Below, piece by piece: positions 57,383-64,000 of a stretch of 64,000 nucleotides of DNA. The DNA comes from an uncultured Clostridia bacterium (GTDB taxonomy: Bacteria; Bacillota; Clostridia; Christensenellales; UBA1242): NCBI GenBank assembly GCA_944382715.1, contig CALWNC010000003.1, positions 83,856 to 147,855 of the forward strand. Reading direction: 5' to 3'. The position numbers and the translations under genes are program-made. How positions within the stretch are numbered: the first letter of the stretch is position 1; each line of letters opens with the position of its first letter. The notes below the pieces were generated by a model. It had not been told where the DNA came from, made no database searches, and was given only the letters and a program-made list of their open reading frames with translations.

Positions 57383-57552
57383 AATTTCTCCAATAACTAT
57401 ATTTTAATTTAGTTTTATTAAATAATTTTTTCATTATATCATAGTTGATATTATTAGTCAATTATCAAAACTTTATTAAAAAAATTACTTTCAAGGTAAT
57501 GATAATTTTTTGTTATAATAATTTTAATAAAACTAGTTTTTAAAGGTAAAAA

Positions 57553-58515
57553 TTAATTTTCTTTGTTTTGTATTTTTTTATTTAATTTTCCGTATTTTAT
57601 GAGTGAAATTGCGTTTTTTTTATAGTATTTTCCCTGATAAAGATCATTGTCTTTTAAATATTTGTCAATCCCATTAATAATGCGTTTTTTATGTAAATTC
57701 CATTCGGGTTCAACAAGTTTTTCCTTTGGAGCATCGCCAGAAATTCGATGTATCACAATTTCAGGGCTAATGTGAGTTAAAACAAAGCACGCACTTTCAA
57801 TGTATTCACTCAGAGAAATTGGTTTATAATCTCCATTAATTAACATTTTATGTAGTTGGGTATCCTTTACCACATAGGTAGAGTGAATCTTTAATCCCCA
57901 AATACTTAAAGAATTTAATAAATTGACGGTTTCTTCTAAATCTTTTTTAGTTTCATTTGGAAGACCAATCATTATGTGTGCAACAATAGGAATTTTAAAT
58001 TCATTTAATAGCCTGACAGCTTGAATAAAATCATTGTTATTGTAACATTTGTTTATAAGGCTTCCAGTTTTTTCATTTGAGCTTTGTAGTCCCAGCTCAA
58101 CCCATATAAAGTAATTTTTTTGATATTTTGCAATGGTTTTTGAAATTTTTTCATTTATGCAGTCAGGTCTTGTTGCGATTCCCATTGCAACAATTTTTTC
58201 AGAGATCAAGGCACTATCATAGCGCTGCTTTAAAATTTCGGGAGAGGCATAGGTATTTGAAAAATTTTGAAAATAAACAATATATTTATTTGCTCTTTGT
58301 GCTCTATAACTATTAAGGTAGGTAGTTACTTGACTTTTTATGTCAATTTTTTTTAAATGACTGCCACTGCCTCTTTCATCACAAAAAATGCAACCGCCAA
58401 CACCCTTAGTTCCATCTCTGTTAGGACAGGTAAATCCACCGTCAAGACAAATTTTTAAAACTCTTTCACCGAATTTATTCTTTAGCCATTCGCTTAATTT
58501 ATTATAATACTTCAT
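57553..58515 (-). CDS. YhcC-family (TIGR01212) radical SAM protein
   Basis: 320 residues. The cluster motif is the unusual spaced form 'TCPNRDGTKGVGGCIFCDE' (Cx10CxxC), diagnostic for this family rather than CxxxCxxC. Then 'GSGSHLK', 'YFQNFSNTYA', 'SIWGLKIHSTYVVKDT' and 'HISPEIVIHRISGDAPKE'. A radical reaction on an RNA or small-molecule substrate is expected; the exact reaction is unproved. GGTGA 4-5 nt before ATG. Confidence 0.9.
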   Translation of the reverse strand: MKYYNKLSEWLKNKFGERVLKICLDGGFTCPNRDGTKGVGGCIFCDERGSGSHLKKIDIKSQVTTYLNSYRAQRANKYIVYFQNFSNTYASPEILKQRYDSALISEKIVAMGIATRPDCINEKISKTIAKYQKNYFIWVELGLQSSNEKTGSLINKCYNNNDFIQAVRLLNEFKIPIVAHIMIGLPNETKKDLEETVNLLNSLSIWGLKIHSTYVVKDTQLHKMLINGDYKPISLSEYIESACFVLTHISPEIVIHRISGDAPKEKLVEPEWNLHKKRIINGIDKYLKDNDLYQGKYYKKNAISLIKYGKLNKKIQNKEN

Positions 58516-58542
58516 TTTTCACCATGATATATTTTTGTTAAA

Positions 58543-58574
58543 TAAAAATCTAATACTATTTTGCGTATTAGATT
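58543..58574 (-). terminator. Terminator downstream of nrnA
   Basis: AATCTAATAC / GTATTAGATT perfect stem (58547-58556 with 58565-58574); on the minus strand the stem is followed by TTTTTATTT. A second hairpin, GACTAG / CTAGTC at about 58753-58776, faces the plus direction with TTTTTA; no plus gene precedes it. Confidence 0.7.
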
Positions 58575-58798
58575 TCATTTTAAAATAGAAATTTTTTTAT
58601 TGAATTGTTAAAAGAAATACTATGCTATACTCTATCTTTAATTAAATTTAAATTATATTTTTAGAATAGTTAGAAAATATAAATCTATTTTTAATAATAA
58701 CATTTTATTAAAAATTTCTACATTTTATAAACTTTTGTGTTGTAAATTCTAGGACTAGAACTATTAACTGCTAGTCTTTTTACCTTGGTTTCAGTCAG

Positions 58799-59911
58799 TC
58801 AACTTTTTTCAAAAGCATTGTCAATTTCTTCTTCACTAGGACCACTTCCAGTTACTTCAACAAATAAATCCCCAATTTCAAATTCTTGTTTTGGAATTGA
58901 TAGTTGTTTTCTACAAAGTTCAAATAATTCATTTTTAACATCAGTAAGATTTTGCTCAGAAGTGGTGCTGAAAGCAGCAATATTTTGATGTCCACCACCA
59001 TGCATTTGTTTGGCAATTTCACCGACATCAATATTATCCTTGCTTCTTAAACTTACATAATAAGTATTATCATCTTGCTTAATAAATAAAATTCCAATTT
59101 TTACGCCCTGAAGTTTGGTTGCATAGTCGACAATTCCAAGTGTATCTTCTTGGGTTGTATTTGTCTCAGCAAAGTCCTGCTTGTTAATTTTCATTGATGC
59201 CACTTCTCCGCTACAATGAAAACTAATGCTACCAAGTGCTCTTGTTAACAGAGAAAGTTGCTCAGGAGTGTTGCTTTTAAAGAAATGATCACGGATTGAT
59301 TCAAGATTAATTCCATCTGCCGAACTTTTTTTCATAATTTCCGCAATAGTTGCTAAAGTGTTAACGCCAATGTTTTGAGTTAAGTTGTTAGTATCCGTAA
59401 TAATACCAGAGTAAATTAAGCTATATATATCTGGCGTATAGCTCCAATTTTCAGTTCTAACAAGTAGCAAATATAGCAGTTCACAGGTACTTGAACATTT
59501 TGCAGAAACAATGTTATTTTTTGCAAACTTGTCATTTGTTTCGTGATGGTCAATGTTAAGAGTATCCTTTGCCCTTTTAAAAATTTGATCATACTTGCCA
59601 AGTCTATTTCTAGATGAACAATCAAGTGCTATTGCAAGATCATATCTTGTTACAGTTTGTTCATTTACTCTTTGTGTACCAATAAGTGGTTTATACTTGT
59701 CATCAAAATTATCGGTATCAAAAAAGACATCAATAATATATTTATGATTTTCCGTTTCAAGATTTTGTTTAATAAGTCTTTTTAGTGCAAGCGATGATGA
59801 GATGGCATCTGCATCAGGACTACTATGACCAATAATTGCAATCTTGTTACTATTTAAAATTTGTTTAATGTAATTTTTTGTCGGACGAATATTTTGTTGA
59901 TCTTCTTCCAT
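58799..59911 (-). CDS. nrnA: DHH-family phosphoesterase (NrnA-like bifunctional oligoribonuclease/pAp phosphatase)
   Basis: 370 residues from ATG 59911 (GGAG 6 nt upstream); the in-frame extension to 59974 would contain the promoter. 'IIGHSSPDADAISSSLAL' (DHH motif I, DAD), 'AIALDCSS', 'NIDHHETND' (DHH), and the DHHA1 'GEIAKQMHGGGHQNIAAF' (GGGH). Removes the last nucleotides of RNA degradation and dephosphorylates pAp. Strong promoter just upstream. Confidence 0.9.
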   Translation of the reverse strand: MEEDQQNIRPTKNYIKQILNSNKIAIIGHSSPDADAISSSLALKRLIKQNLETENHKYIIDVFFDTDNFDDKYKPLIGTQRVNEQTVTRYDLAIALDCSSRNRLGKYDQIFKRAKDTLNIDHHETNDKFAKNNIVSAKCSSTCELLYLLLVRTENWSYTPDIYSLIYSGIITDTNNLTQNIGVNTLATIAEIMKKSSADGINLESIRDHFFKSNTPEQLSLLTRALGSISFHCSGEVASMKINKQDFAETNTTQEDTLGIVDYATKLQGVKIGILFIKQDDNTYYVSLRSKDNIDVGEIAKQMHGGGHQNIAAFSTTSEQNLTDVKNELFELCRKQLSIPKQEFEIGDLFVEVTGSGPSEEEIDNAFEKS

Positions 59912-59935
59912 ATATTTCTCCAAATAAACACGATA

Positions 59936-59964
59936 ATTATACCATAAATAAATAAATTTGTCAA
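59936..59964 (-). promoter_or_regulatory. Promoter of nrnA
   Basis: Minus strand TTGACA (59964-59959), 17-nt spacer, TATAAT (59941-59936): full consensus match. Confidence 0.85.
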
Positions 59965-60251
59965 ATTCTGCCAAGTTTTTTTATGAGTATTACTTAAATA
60001 AGATAAAATGTATAATTTTAATAAAAAATTAAAAATAATTACAAAATAAATAATTTATTAATTTTTTATAGCATAAAACAAGAGTTATTTTTCGAAAAAA
60101 AATTCAAGTAAATTTAAAATTTTAGTAAAATTATACAAATTTTTTTTGTGATATATTTGTGGTATATTTATGATATTAAAGTTTAAAATAAAATGTTTCA
60201 ATATTTAAGTCATATTTTTTAAAAGAAATTCAAAAAAATTTAAAAAAACAT

Positions 60252-60280
60252 TTGACCGATAGTTATTATCGGGTTATACA
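60252..60280 (+). promoter_or_regulatory. Promoter with palindromic operator of the DUF362/ECF/DUF1893 cassette
   Basis: TTGACC (60252-60257), 17-nt spacer, TATACA (60275-60280). The spacer contains CCGATAGTTATTATCGG (60256-60272), a perfect 6-bp inverted repeat with 5 nt between, partly overlapping the -35. Symmetry and position indicate repressor control. 59965-60251 shows nothing else. Confidence 0.7.
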
Positions 60281-60312
60281 ATTTAATTATATCTTTGTAA
60301 AAGGAGAAGTTT

Positions 60313-61197
60313 ATGGAAAAATCAAAAGTATATTTTACAAGTGTAATTACTAGCGAAAGTTTAATAAAGATTTATGAAGCGCTTAAGGTTGAATTAAAGG
60401 GAAAAGTGGGGGTTAAGATTTCCACAGGTGAACCGGGTGGTCATAATTTTTTAAATCCAAAGCTAATAGAGCCATTAGTTACTAAACTTAATGGCACAAT
60501 TGTTGAGTGTTGCACTGCATATGGTGGAAAGCGTCAAGATCCTAAAGACCATTGGAAAGCAATTGAAGACCATGGTTTTAAGGCTATTGCTCCATGCGAC
60601 ATTATGGACGAAACGGGAGAATTTTCAATTCCAGTAACGGGTGGTTTTCATTTAAGTGAGGACATAGTTGGTGAACATTTAAAAAATTATGATTCTATTT
60701 TAATGCTATCACACTTTAAAGGACACGCTATGGGTGGCTTTGGTGGAGCATTAAAAAATATGAGTATTGGAGTTGCTTCATCAAATGGTAAGGCAAATAT
60801 TCATACAGCGGGAAAGGTTAAATCTCCAAGTGACCTTTGGGGAAATTTACCAAAGCAAGATGAGTTTCTTGAGTCTATGGCAGATGCTTGCAAGGGGGTA
60901 ATGGACTATATTGGCAGAGAAAATATTGTCTATATTAATGTCGCAAACAATCTTTCAGTAGATTGTGATTGTGACTCAAATCCAGCTGAACCAAAAATGG
61001 CAGATATTGGAATATTTGCATCTGTTGACCCTGTAGCAATAGATCAAGCTTGTTATGATGCCGTTAAAAATTCAAATGACGAAGGCAAATCAGATTTAAT
61101 TGAAAGAATGGATTCAAGACATGGTATTCATACAGTTGAGGCTGCTAGCGAGCTTGGGCTTGGTAACAGAGAATATGAAATTGTAAACCTTGATTAG
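60313..61197 (+). CDS. DUF362-domain protein
   Basis: 294 residues covering the DUF362 domain: 'VGVKISTGEPGGHNFLNPKLI', 'CCTAYGGKRQDPKDH', 'MLSHFKGHAMGGFGGALKNMSIG' and 'FASVDPVAIDQACYDAV'. Several relatives carry C-terminal ferredoxin domains; none here, though 'DCDCDSNPAEP' adds cysteines. DUF362 proteins are suspected Fe-S or redox proteins with unclear functions. AAGGAG before ATG. First gene of a cassette with an ECF S-component and a DUF1893 protein. Confidence 0.85.
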   Translation: MEKSKVYFTSVITSESLIKIYEALKVELKGKVGVKISTGEPGGHNFLNPKLIEPLVTKLNGTIVECCTAYGGKRQDPKDHWKAIEDHGFKAIAPCDIMDETGEFSIPVTGGFHLSEDIVGEHLKNYDSILMLSHFKGHAMGGFGGALKNMSIGVASSNGKANIHTAGKVKSPSDLWGNLPKQDEFLESMADACKGVMDYIGRENIVYINVANNLSVDCDCDSNPAEPKMADIGIFASVDPVAIDQACYDAVKNSNDEGKSDLIERMDSRHGIHTVEAASELGLGNREYEIVNLD

Positions 61198-61352
61198 TAT
61201 AATATACAGCTTAAAAATTGAAAAATTTGGTTTAATATTAAACTCTTGATAGTATAAATTAAAAATTTTATAATAATAAAAACATTATAATGTAGTAAAT
61301 TATTAAAATAATAAAAACAATACAAAATTAACAATTAAAGGAGAAATATAAT

Positions 61353-61940
61353 ATGTTAGATGCTGTTTTAACTCAAAAAAAAGTAAAACTTGGTGTGAAA
61401 GTCACCGTAAAGACAATTGTATCTGCTAGTTTAATAGCACTTGTAGTGGTTTTGCCACAATTAGTGCATGTGGTTGCTGGTGCAAGTGGTGGTATGACAT
61501 GGCTTCCAATGTACTTGCCAGTACTTCTTGCAGGTTGTCTGCTTGGAACTTGGTGGGGACTTGGAGTTGGAGTACTTTCTCCAGTTGTAAGCTTTTTAAT
61601 TACATCAATTGCTGGAAATCCAATGCCTGTACTTGCAAGACTTCCATTTATGATTGTTGAACTTGCTGTATTTGCAGGGGTTAGTGGAATTTTCTCAAAA
61701 AAGATTATGAAAAATGATTGGATTGCATTCCCAGCAGTATTACTTGCTGCAGTTTGTGGTCGTGCCGTATTTATCGCTCTTGTTGCAATCTTCCAAAGCG
61801 TAAGTTCTTTAAGTGTAGCACTTGTTTGGTCACAGATTCAAAGTGGACTTATTGGTTTGGTACTTCAAGCAGTTTTGGTTCCAATTATTGTAATTTCTGT
61901 AAAAAAATTAATGGTAAAAAACGATGGACAAATTGAATAA
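61353..61940 (+). CDS. ECF transporter S-component-like membrane protein
   Basis: 195 residues with about six hydrophobic segments. 'LPQLVHVVAGASGGMTWLPMYLP' and 'LLAGCLLGTWWGLGVGVLSPVVS' match the S-component family of energy-coupling-factor vitamin importers, and the Ala/Gly-rich helix faces are typical. The ligand cannot be deduced. No ECF ATPase or T-component gene is in the window, so it would use a shared module elsewhere. AAAGGAG before ATG; overlaps the next gene by 17 nt. Confidence 0.75.
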   Translation: MLDAVLTQKKVKLGVKVTVKTIVSASLIALVVVLPQLVHVVAGASGGMTWLPMYLPVLLAGCLLGTWWGLGVGVLSPVVSFLITSIAGNPMPVLARLPFMIVELAVFAGVSGIFSKKIMKNDWIAFPAVLLAAVCGRAVFIALVAIFQSVSSLSVALVWSQIQSGLIGLVLQAVLVPIIVISVKKLMVKNDGQIE

Positions 61941-62358
61941 AGTTAAAGAAATGTTACTTGATGGGGAATATACATTTGTTGCAATGGTTGATGGTAATAT
62001 AATCACTTCCACAAAAAGAGGAATTTCTCCAATGATGGAATTAATAGCAGAAAATATAAGTATGAAAAATGCGTATATTGCTGATAAAATTGTGGGCAAA
62101 GCCGTTGCAATGCTCTTTATAAAAGAAAATGTTAAAGAGGTTTATGCTGACACTTTAAGTACTAGTGCTCTTGAAATACTTAATAAATATAATATAAAAA
62201 CTTCATATGGGACTTTAACGGAAAAAATTATCAACCGTGATGGAACGGATATTTGCCCGATGGAAAAAACTGTTGAACATATATCCGATGTAAATGAGGC
62301 ATATGATGCGTTAAAACAAAAACTTGAAAGTCTTAAATCTAGAGAGCAACAAAATTAA
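61924..62358 (+). CDS. DUF1893 (deaminase-like fold) protein
   Basis: 144 residues: 'YTFVAMVDGNIITSTKRGISPMMELI', 'ADKIVGKAVAMLFI', 'KEVYADTLSTSALEILNKYNI' and 'DICPMEKTVEHI' fit DUF1893, a cytidine-deaminase-like fold family of unknown role. 'CPME' is at the position of a putative metal-ligand Cys. Translationally coupled to the S-component (17-nt overlap), which suggests modification of an imported nucleoside-like compound (inference). Confidence 0.85.
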   Translation: MDKLNKVKEMLLDGEYTFVAMVDGNIITSTKRGISPMMELIAENISMKNAYIADKIVGKAVAMLFIKENVKEVYADTLSTSALEILNKYNIKTSYGTLTEKIINRDGTDICPMEKTVEHISDVNEAYDALKQKLESLKSREQQN

Positions 62359-62439
62359 TAATAAGTAATTATATAAATTTTGCTTATGTTAAATCCTAAA
62401 AAATTAAATTTTAAATATATTAATTAGTATAATTAAATA

Positions 62440-62493
62440 AAAACACTATACAATGGAGAAATTATAAAAATAACTTCAATGTATAGTGTTTTT
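62440..62493 (+). terminator. Terminator of the DUF362/ECF/DUF1893 cassette
   Basis: AAACACTATACA (62441-62452) pairs with TGTATAGTGTTT (62480-62491), 27-nt loop, T-rich tail. Confidence 0.75.
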
Positions 62494-62586
62494 ATTTGTT
62501 AAAATGCAATAATGGCATTTATATTTAAAGAAATATGTTTTATGTTTAATTTAAAACATATGATTATCAATATAATCACAAACATT

Positions 62587-62659
62587 ACTTGAAATTTGAA
62601 TGTTTTTCAAGTTAAGGAACAGTTATTTGGCAATTTTACCCGACTAAATTACCAAATAA
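62587..62659. other. Two tandem hairpins, possible structured RNA
   Basis: ACTTGAAA (62587-62594) pairs with TTTCAAGT (62605-62612). TTATTTGG (62623-62630) pairs with CCAAATAA (62652-62659), extended inside by AATTT / AAATT, leaving the C/G-rich loop ACCCGAC. Neither has a T run. Function unknown. Confidence 0.35.
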
Positions 62660-63184
62660 ATCTTACAAAACTTGTTTTATAATTCAAATTCAAGTATTGT
62701 ATGTGTTTTCCATTATTAATAAATGAAATAACTAAATTTAATTAAAAATATAATCTTAAAAAGGTATTTCATTATATTATAATGAACTATATAAAAGGAG
62801 TTATATCTTGTATTAAGCAAAAAAAACTGGTGTTGATATAAGTTTCTAGTTTTACTTTTATGAGGTTAGTTGAAGAGGGAGTTGAACCTTTTAATTTAAC
62901 AAGATAATCTCCGGAATAGGTTTAAAATATTGTATATTTTGCAAAACTAATTAACTTTCTAAAAAAATAAAAATTTGTATACTATGATTTTTTGTTTACT
63001 AGTAACATTAGATTTATTAATAATAAAAAATTTAGTAAATTAAATTTCACAAATAATTAAATAGAGTTTAATATTTATAAAATAAATTCGACAGAAGAAA
63101 TTTAATTTAATTAATACTTAGTATAAATCAGATTATGTTCAATAATCACTTTATTTTATGAAATTGATTGATTTAAAATTAAAT

Positions 63185-63406
63185 TATTAAAACGCACATA
63201 AAAATTGCAGAAATTTATTTAGTTAATTAAGGATACTTATTTAGTTTATTTATATAATAAAATTATTATGGCAGTAATTTTTTATAATATATTAATTTTT
63301 TTGTTTTAGTGTTATAACAGGAAAATGCTAATACTTTATTTTTCAATAGTTTTTGCAAAATTTTTCTTACTATTTTGCGTTTTTTAGTTTTATGTGCGTT
63401 TTAATA
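63185..63406. mobile_element. Candidate 222-bp MITE with 19-bp perfect inverted ends
   Basis: TATTAAAACGCACATAAAA at 63185-63203 is repeated in perfect inverse at 63388-63406. The 184 nt between has no ORF. The outermost TA on each side can be read as a TA target duplication, the mark of IS630/mariner-related elements. Only one copy is present in the window, so mobility is inferred from structure. Confidence 0.55.
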
Positions 63407-63668
63407 GTAAACTATATTAAGTCTTGAAATTTAATTGTTTTAAATATTAAATTTTAAGCTTTAATAAAATGTTTACTTTTTTATTTAAGCTTATTAGCTA
63501 GCTTGTTAAGCCAAATTGTTTTAATTTAAGGATTTAGAAAATTATATTGAAACTAATTATAAAACAATATAAAAATACTAAAAATCCCTTTTGATAATTA
63601 GATAGGATTTTCTCCTTGAATTAAAAAATTTGAGAAATCTAGCTTAATAAGATAAATAACTAAATAAT

Positions 63669-63722
63669 TTACAAATCATAAAGCTTCATAAGTGCAAATA
63701 ATGCTAATTTATAAATAGTCAT
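63669..63722 (-). CDS. Possible 17-residue peptide MTIYKLALFALMKLYDL
   Basis: On the minus strand ATG 63722 has TGGAGGG 7 nt upstream, one of the best ribosome-binding sites in the window. The peptide is hydrophobic with a basic Lys pair. Its start resembles small TxpA/holin-like toxin peptides ('M[ST]xYxxL'), but it is shorter. A hairpin (GTGGT / ACCAC) lies upstream. Low certainty. Confidence 0.35.
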   Translation of the reverse strand: MTIYKLALFALMKLYDL

Positions 63723-63772
63723 ATGTTTACCCTCCATTGTGGTAGACCACTAAAATTTAGAGCTATAAAAAT

Positions 63773-63806
63773 AAACTCTATCTTTTAAACGATAGAGTTT
63801 TTTGTT
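63773..63806. terminator. Terminator of the truncated last gene
   Basis: AAACTCTATC (63773-63782) pairs with GATAGAGTTT (63791-63800), 8-nt loop, T-rich on both sides; 33 nt past the stop of the minus-strand gene. Confidence 0.8.
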
Positions 63807-63838
63807 TTATTGGTTATTTAAGAAATTTTATAAAAATT

Positions 63839-64000
63839 TTATTCATTTGGGTTAAAATATAAATTAGCACATTTAATCTCTTCTATAAAGTTGTCTAAAT
63901 CTTCCGATTCGCCTTCAAAATTCATTCGATTTTTGAACTCTTCCACTTCCATGTAGTAGAATTCAACTGGAATGTTTTTTCCCAATTCTTCAAGGTCTTT
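63839..64000 (-). CDS. C-terminal 53 residues of an unidentified minus-strand protein
   Basis: Open frame from the window edge to a TAA at 63841-63839 (minus), reading 'KDLEELGKNIPVEFYYMEVE' at its visible start and ending 'CANLYFNPNE'. Acidic and soluble-looking. Too short to identify; the start lies outside the window. Confidence 0.65.
   Translation of the reverse strand, partial: KDLEELGKNIPVEFYYMEVEEFKNRMNFEGESEDLDNFIEEIKCANLYFNPNE

Larger units (their letters stand above)
62494..63668. other. Gene-free, very A/T-rich region
   Basis: No convincing gene. It contains two tandem hairpins, one candidate MITE, and a promoter/ribosome-binding-site-like remnant at about 62775-62810 (TATAAT then AAGGAG) that leads only into frames closed by stops, possibly a decayed gene. 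Confidence 0.5.

Noticed and set aside
57383..57552. T-box leader before trpS
   Set aside because: No specifier stem or conserved T-box sequence (TGGnACCGCG) is visible in the 170-nt gap.
62860..62907. 15-codon ORF (MRLVEEGVEPFNLTR) downstream of a promoter-like site
   Set aside because: No ribosome-binding site at its own ATG; frames following the upstream AAGGAG are closed by stops. Probably a decayed remnant.

Overview
The window is a 64-kb stretch of very AT-rich (by eye roughly 70% A+T or more) Gram-positive-type DNA. It shows Shine-Dalgarno sequences of the AGGAG type, TTGACA/TATAAT promoters, U-tailed hairpin terminators, a YabP-like sporulation gene, DUF1836, DegV and TVP38 proteins, and a 2-hydroxyacyl-CoA dehydratase/activase-like set. 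This points to an anaerobic Bacillota, most likely an uncultured Clostridia-like lineage. The genetic code looks standard. No rRNA, tRNA or CRISPR array was seen.

Layout. 0-3.5 kb: a truncated gene, a YabP-like protein, and a glycosyltransferase/acyltransferase pair for membrane (glyco)lipids. 3.9-9.3 kb: a split acyltransferase, a TetR-controlled ABC-2 exporter with a damaged ATPase, and a phosphatidylserine-decarboxylase-like enzyme. 9.5-18.6 kb: a redox region with two LysR regulators, two flavodoxin-like proteins and four aldo/keto reductase (AKR) loci that are all broken. A TIM-barrel-like protein, a YfcE phosphodiesterase, a DUF368 membrane protein and a TraX protein are embedded in it. 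18.6-22.6 kb: a drug-exporter-type ABC gene behind a leader-peptide/terminator attenuator, then an ABC-2 transporter. 22.7-25.7 kb: purA-purB-MazG. 26.3-32.9 kb: a damaged Mg2+ P-type ATPase, a MarR regulator with a perfect palindromic operator, and a damaged MacB-like transporter.

33.3-36.2 kb: SirTM sirtuin, zinc macrodomain and metallo-hydrolase genes facing an HxlR regulator. 37-43.3 kb: a LURP-one-related/membrane-protein operon, threonine aldolase, a HAD nucleotidase, two small genes and a zeta-type toxin-antitoxin pair. 43.5-48 kb: TVP38, MFS, PanE and Pr6Pr-type proteins. 48-52.5 kb: a BadF-type activase and two cysteine-rich dehydratase-like proteins with DegV, divergent from a DUF1836 regulator. 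52.5-60 kb: a ferritin-like protein, diacylglycerol kinase, trpS, a radical-SAM protein and NrnA. 60.2-62.4 kb: a DUF362 / ECF S-component / DUF1893 cassette behind a promoter with a palindromic operator. 62.4-63.8 kb: a gene desert holding a candidate TA-flanked MITE, tandem hairpins and a tiny ORF.

Eleven loci between 3.9 and 36.9 kb carry nonsense codons, one-base indels or truncations. I see none from 37 kb to the end. Housekeeping genes on both sides (purA, purB, trpS, nrnA) are intact, so the pattern looks like selective decay of accessory genes, although homopolymer assembly errors could explain some indels. Other notable points are an AKR gene split by 7.2 kb of foreign sequence, four promoters placed so that the mRNA should start at the start codon (leaderless), and the attenuator at 18.6 kb.
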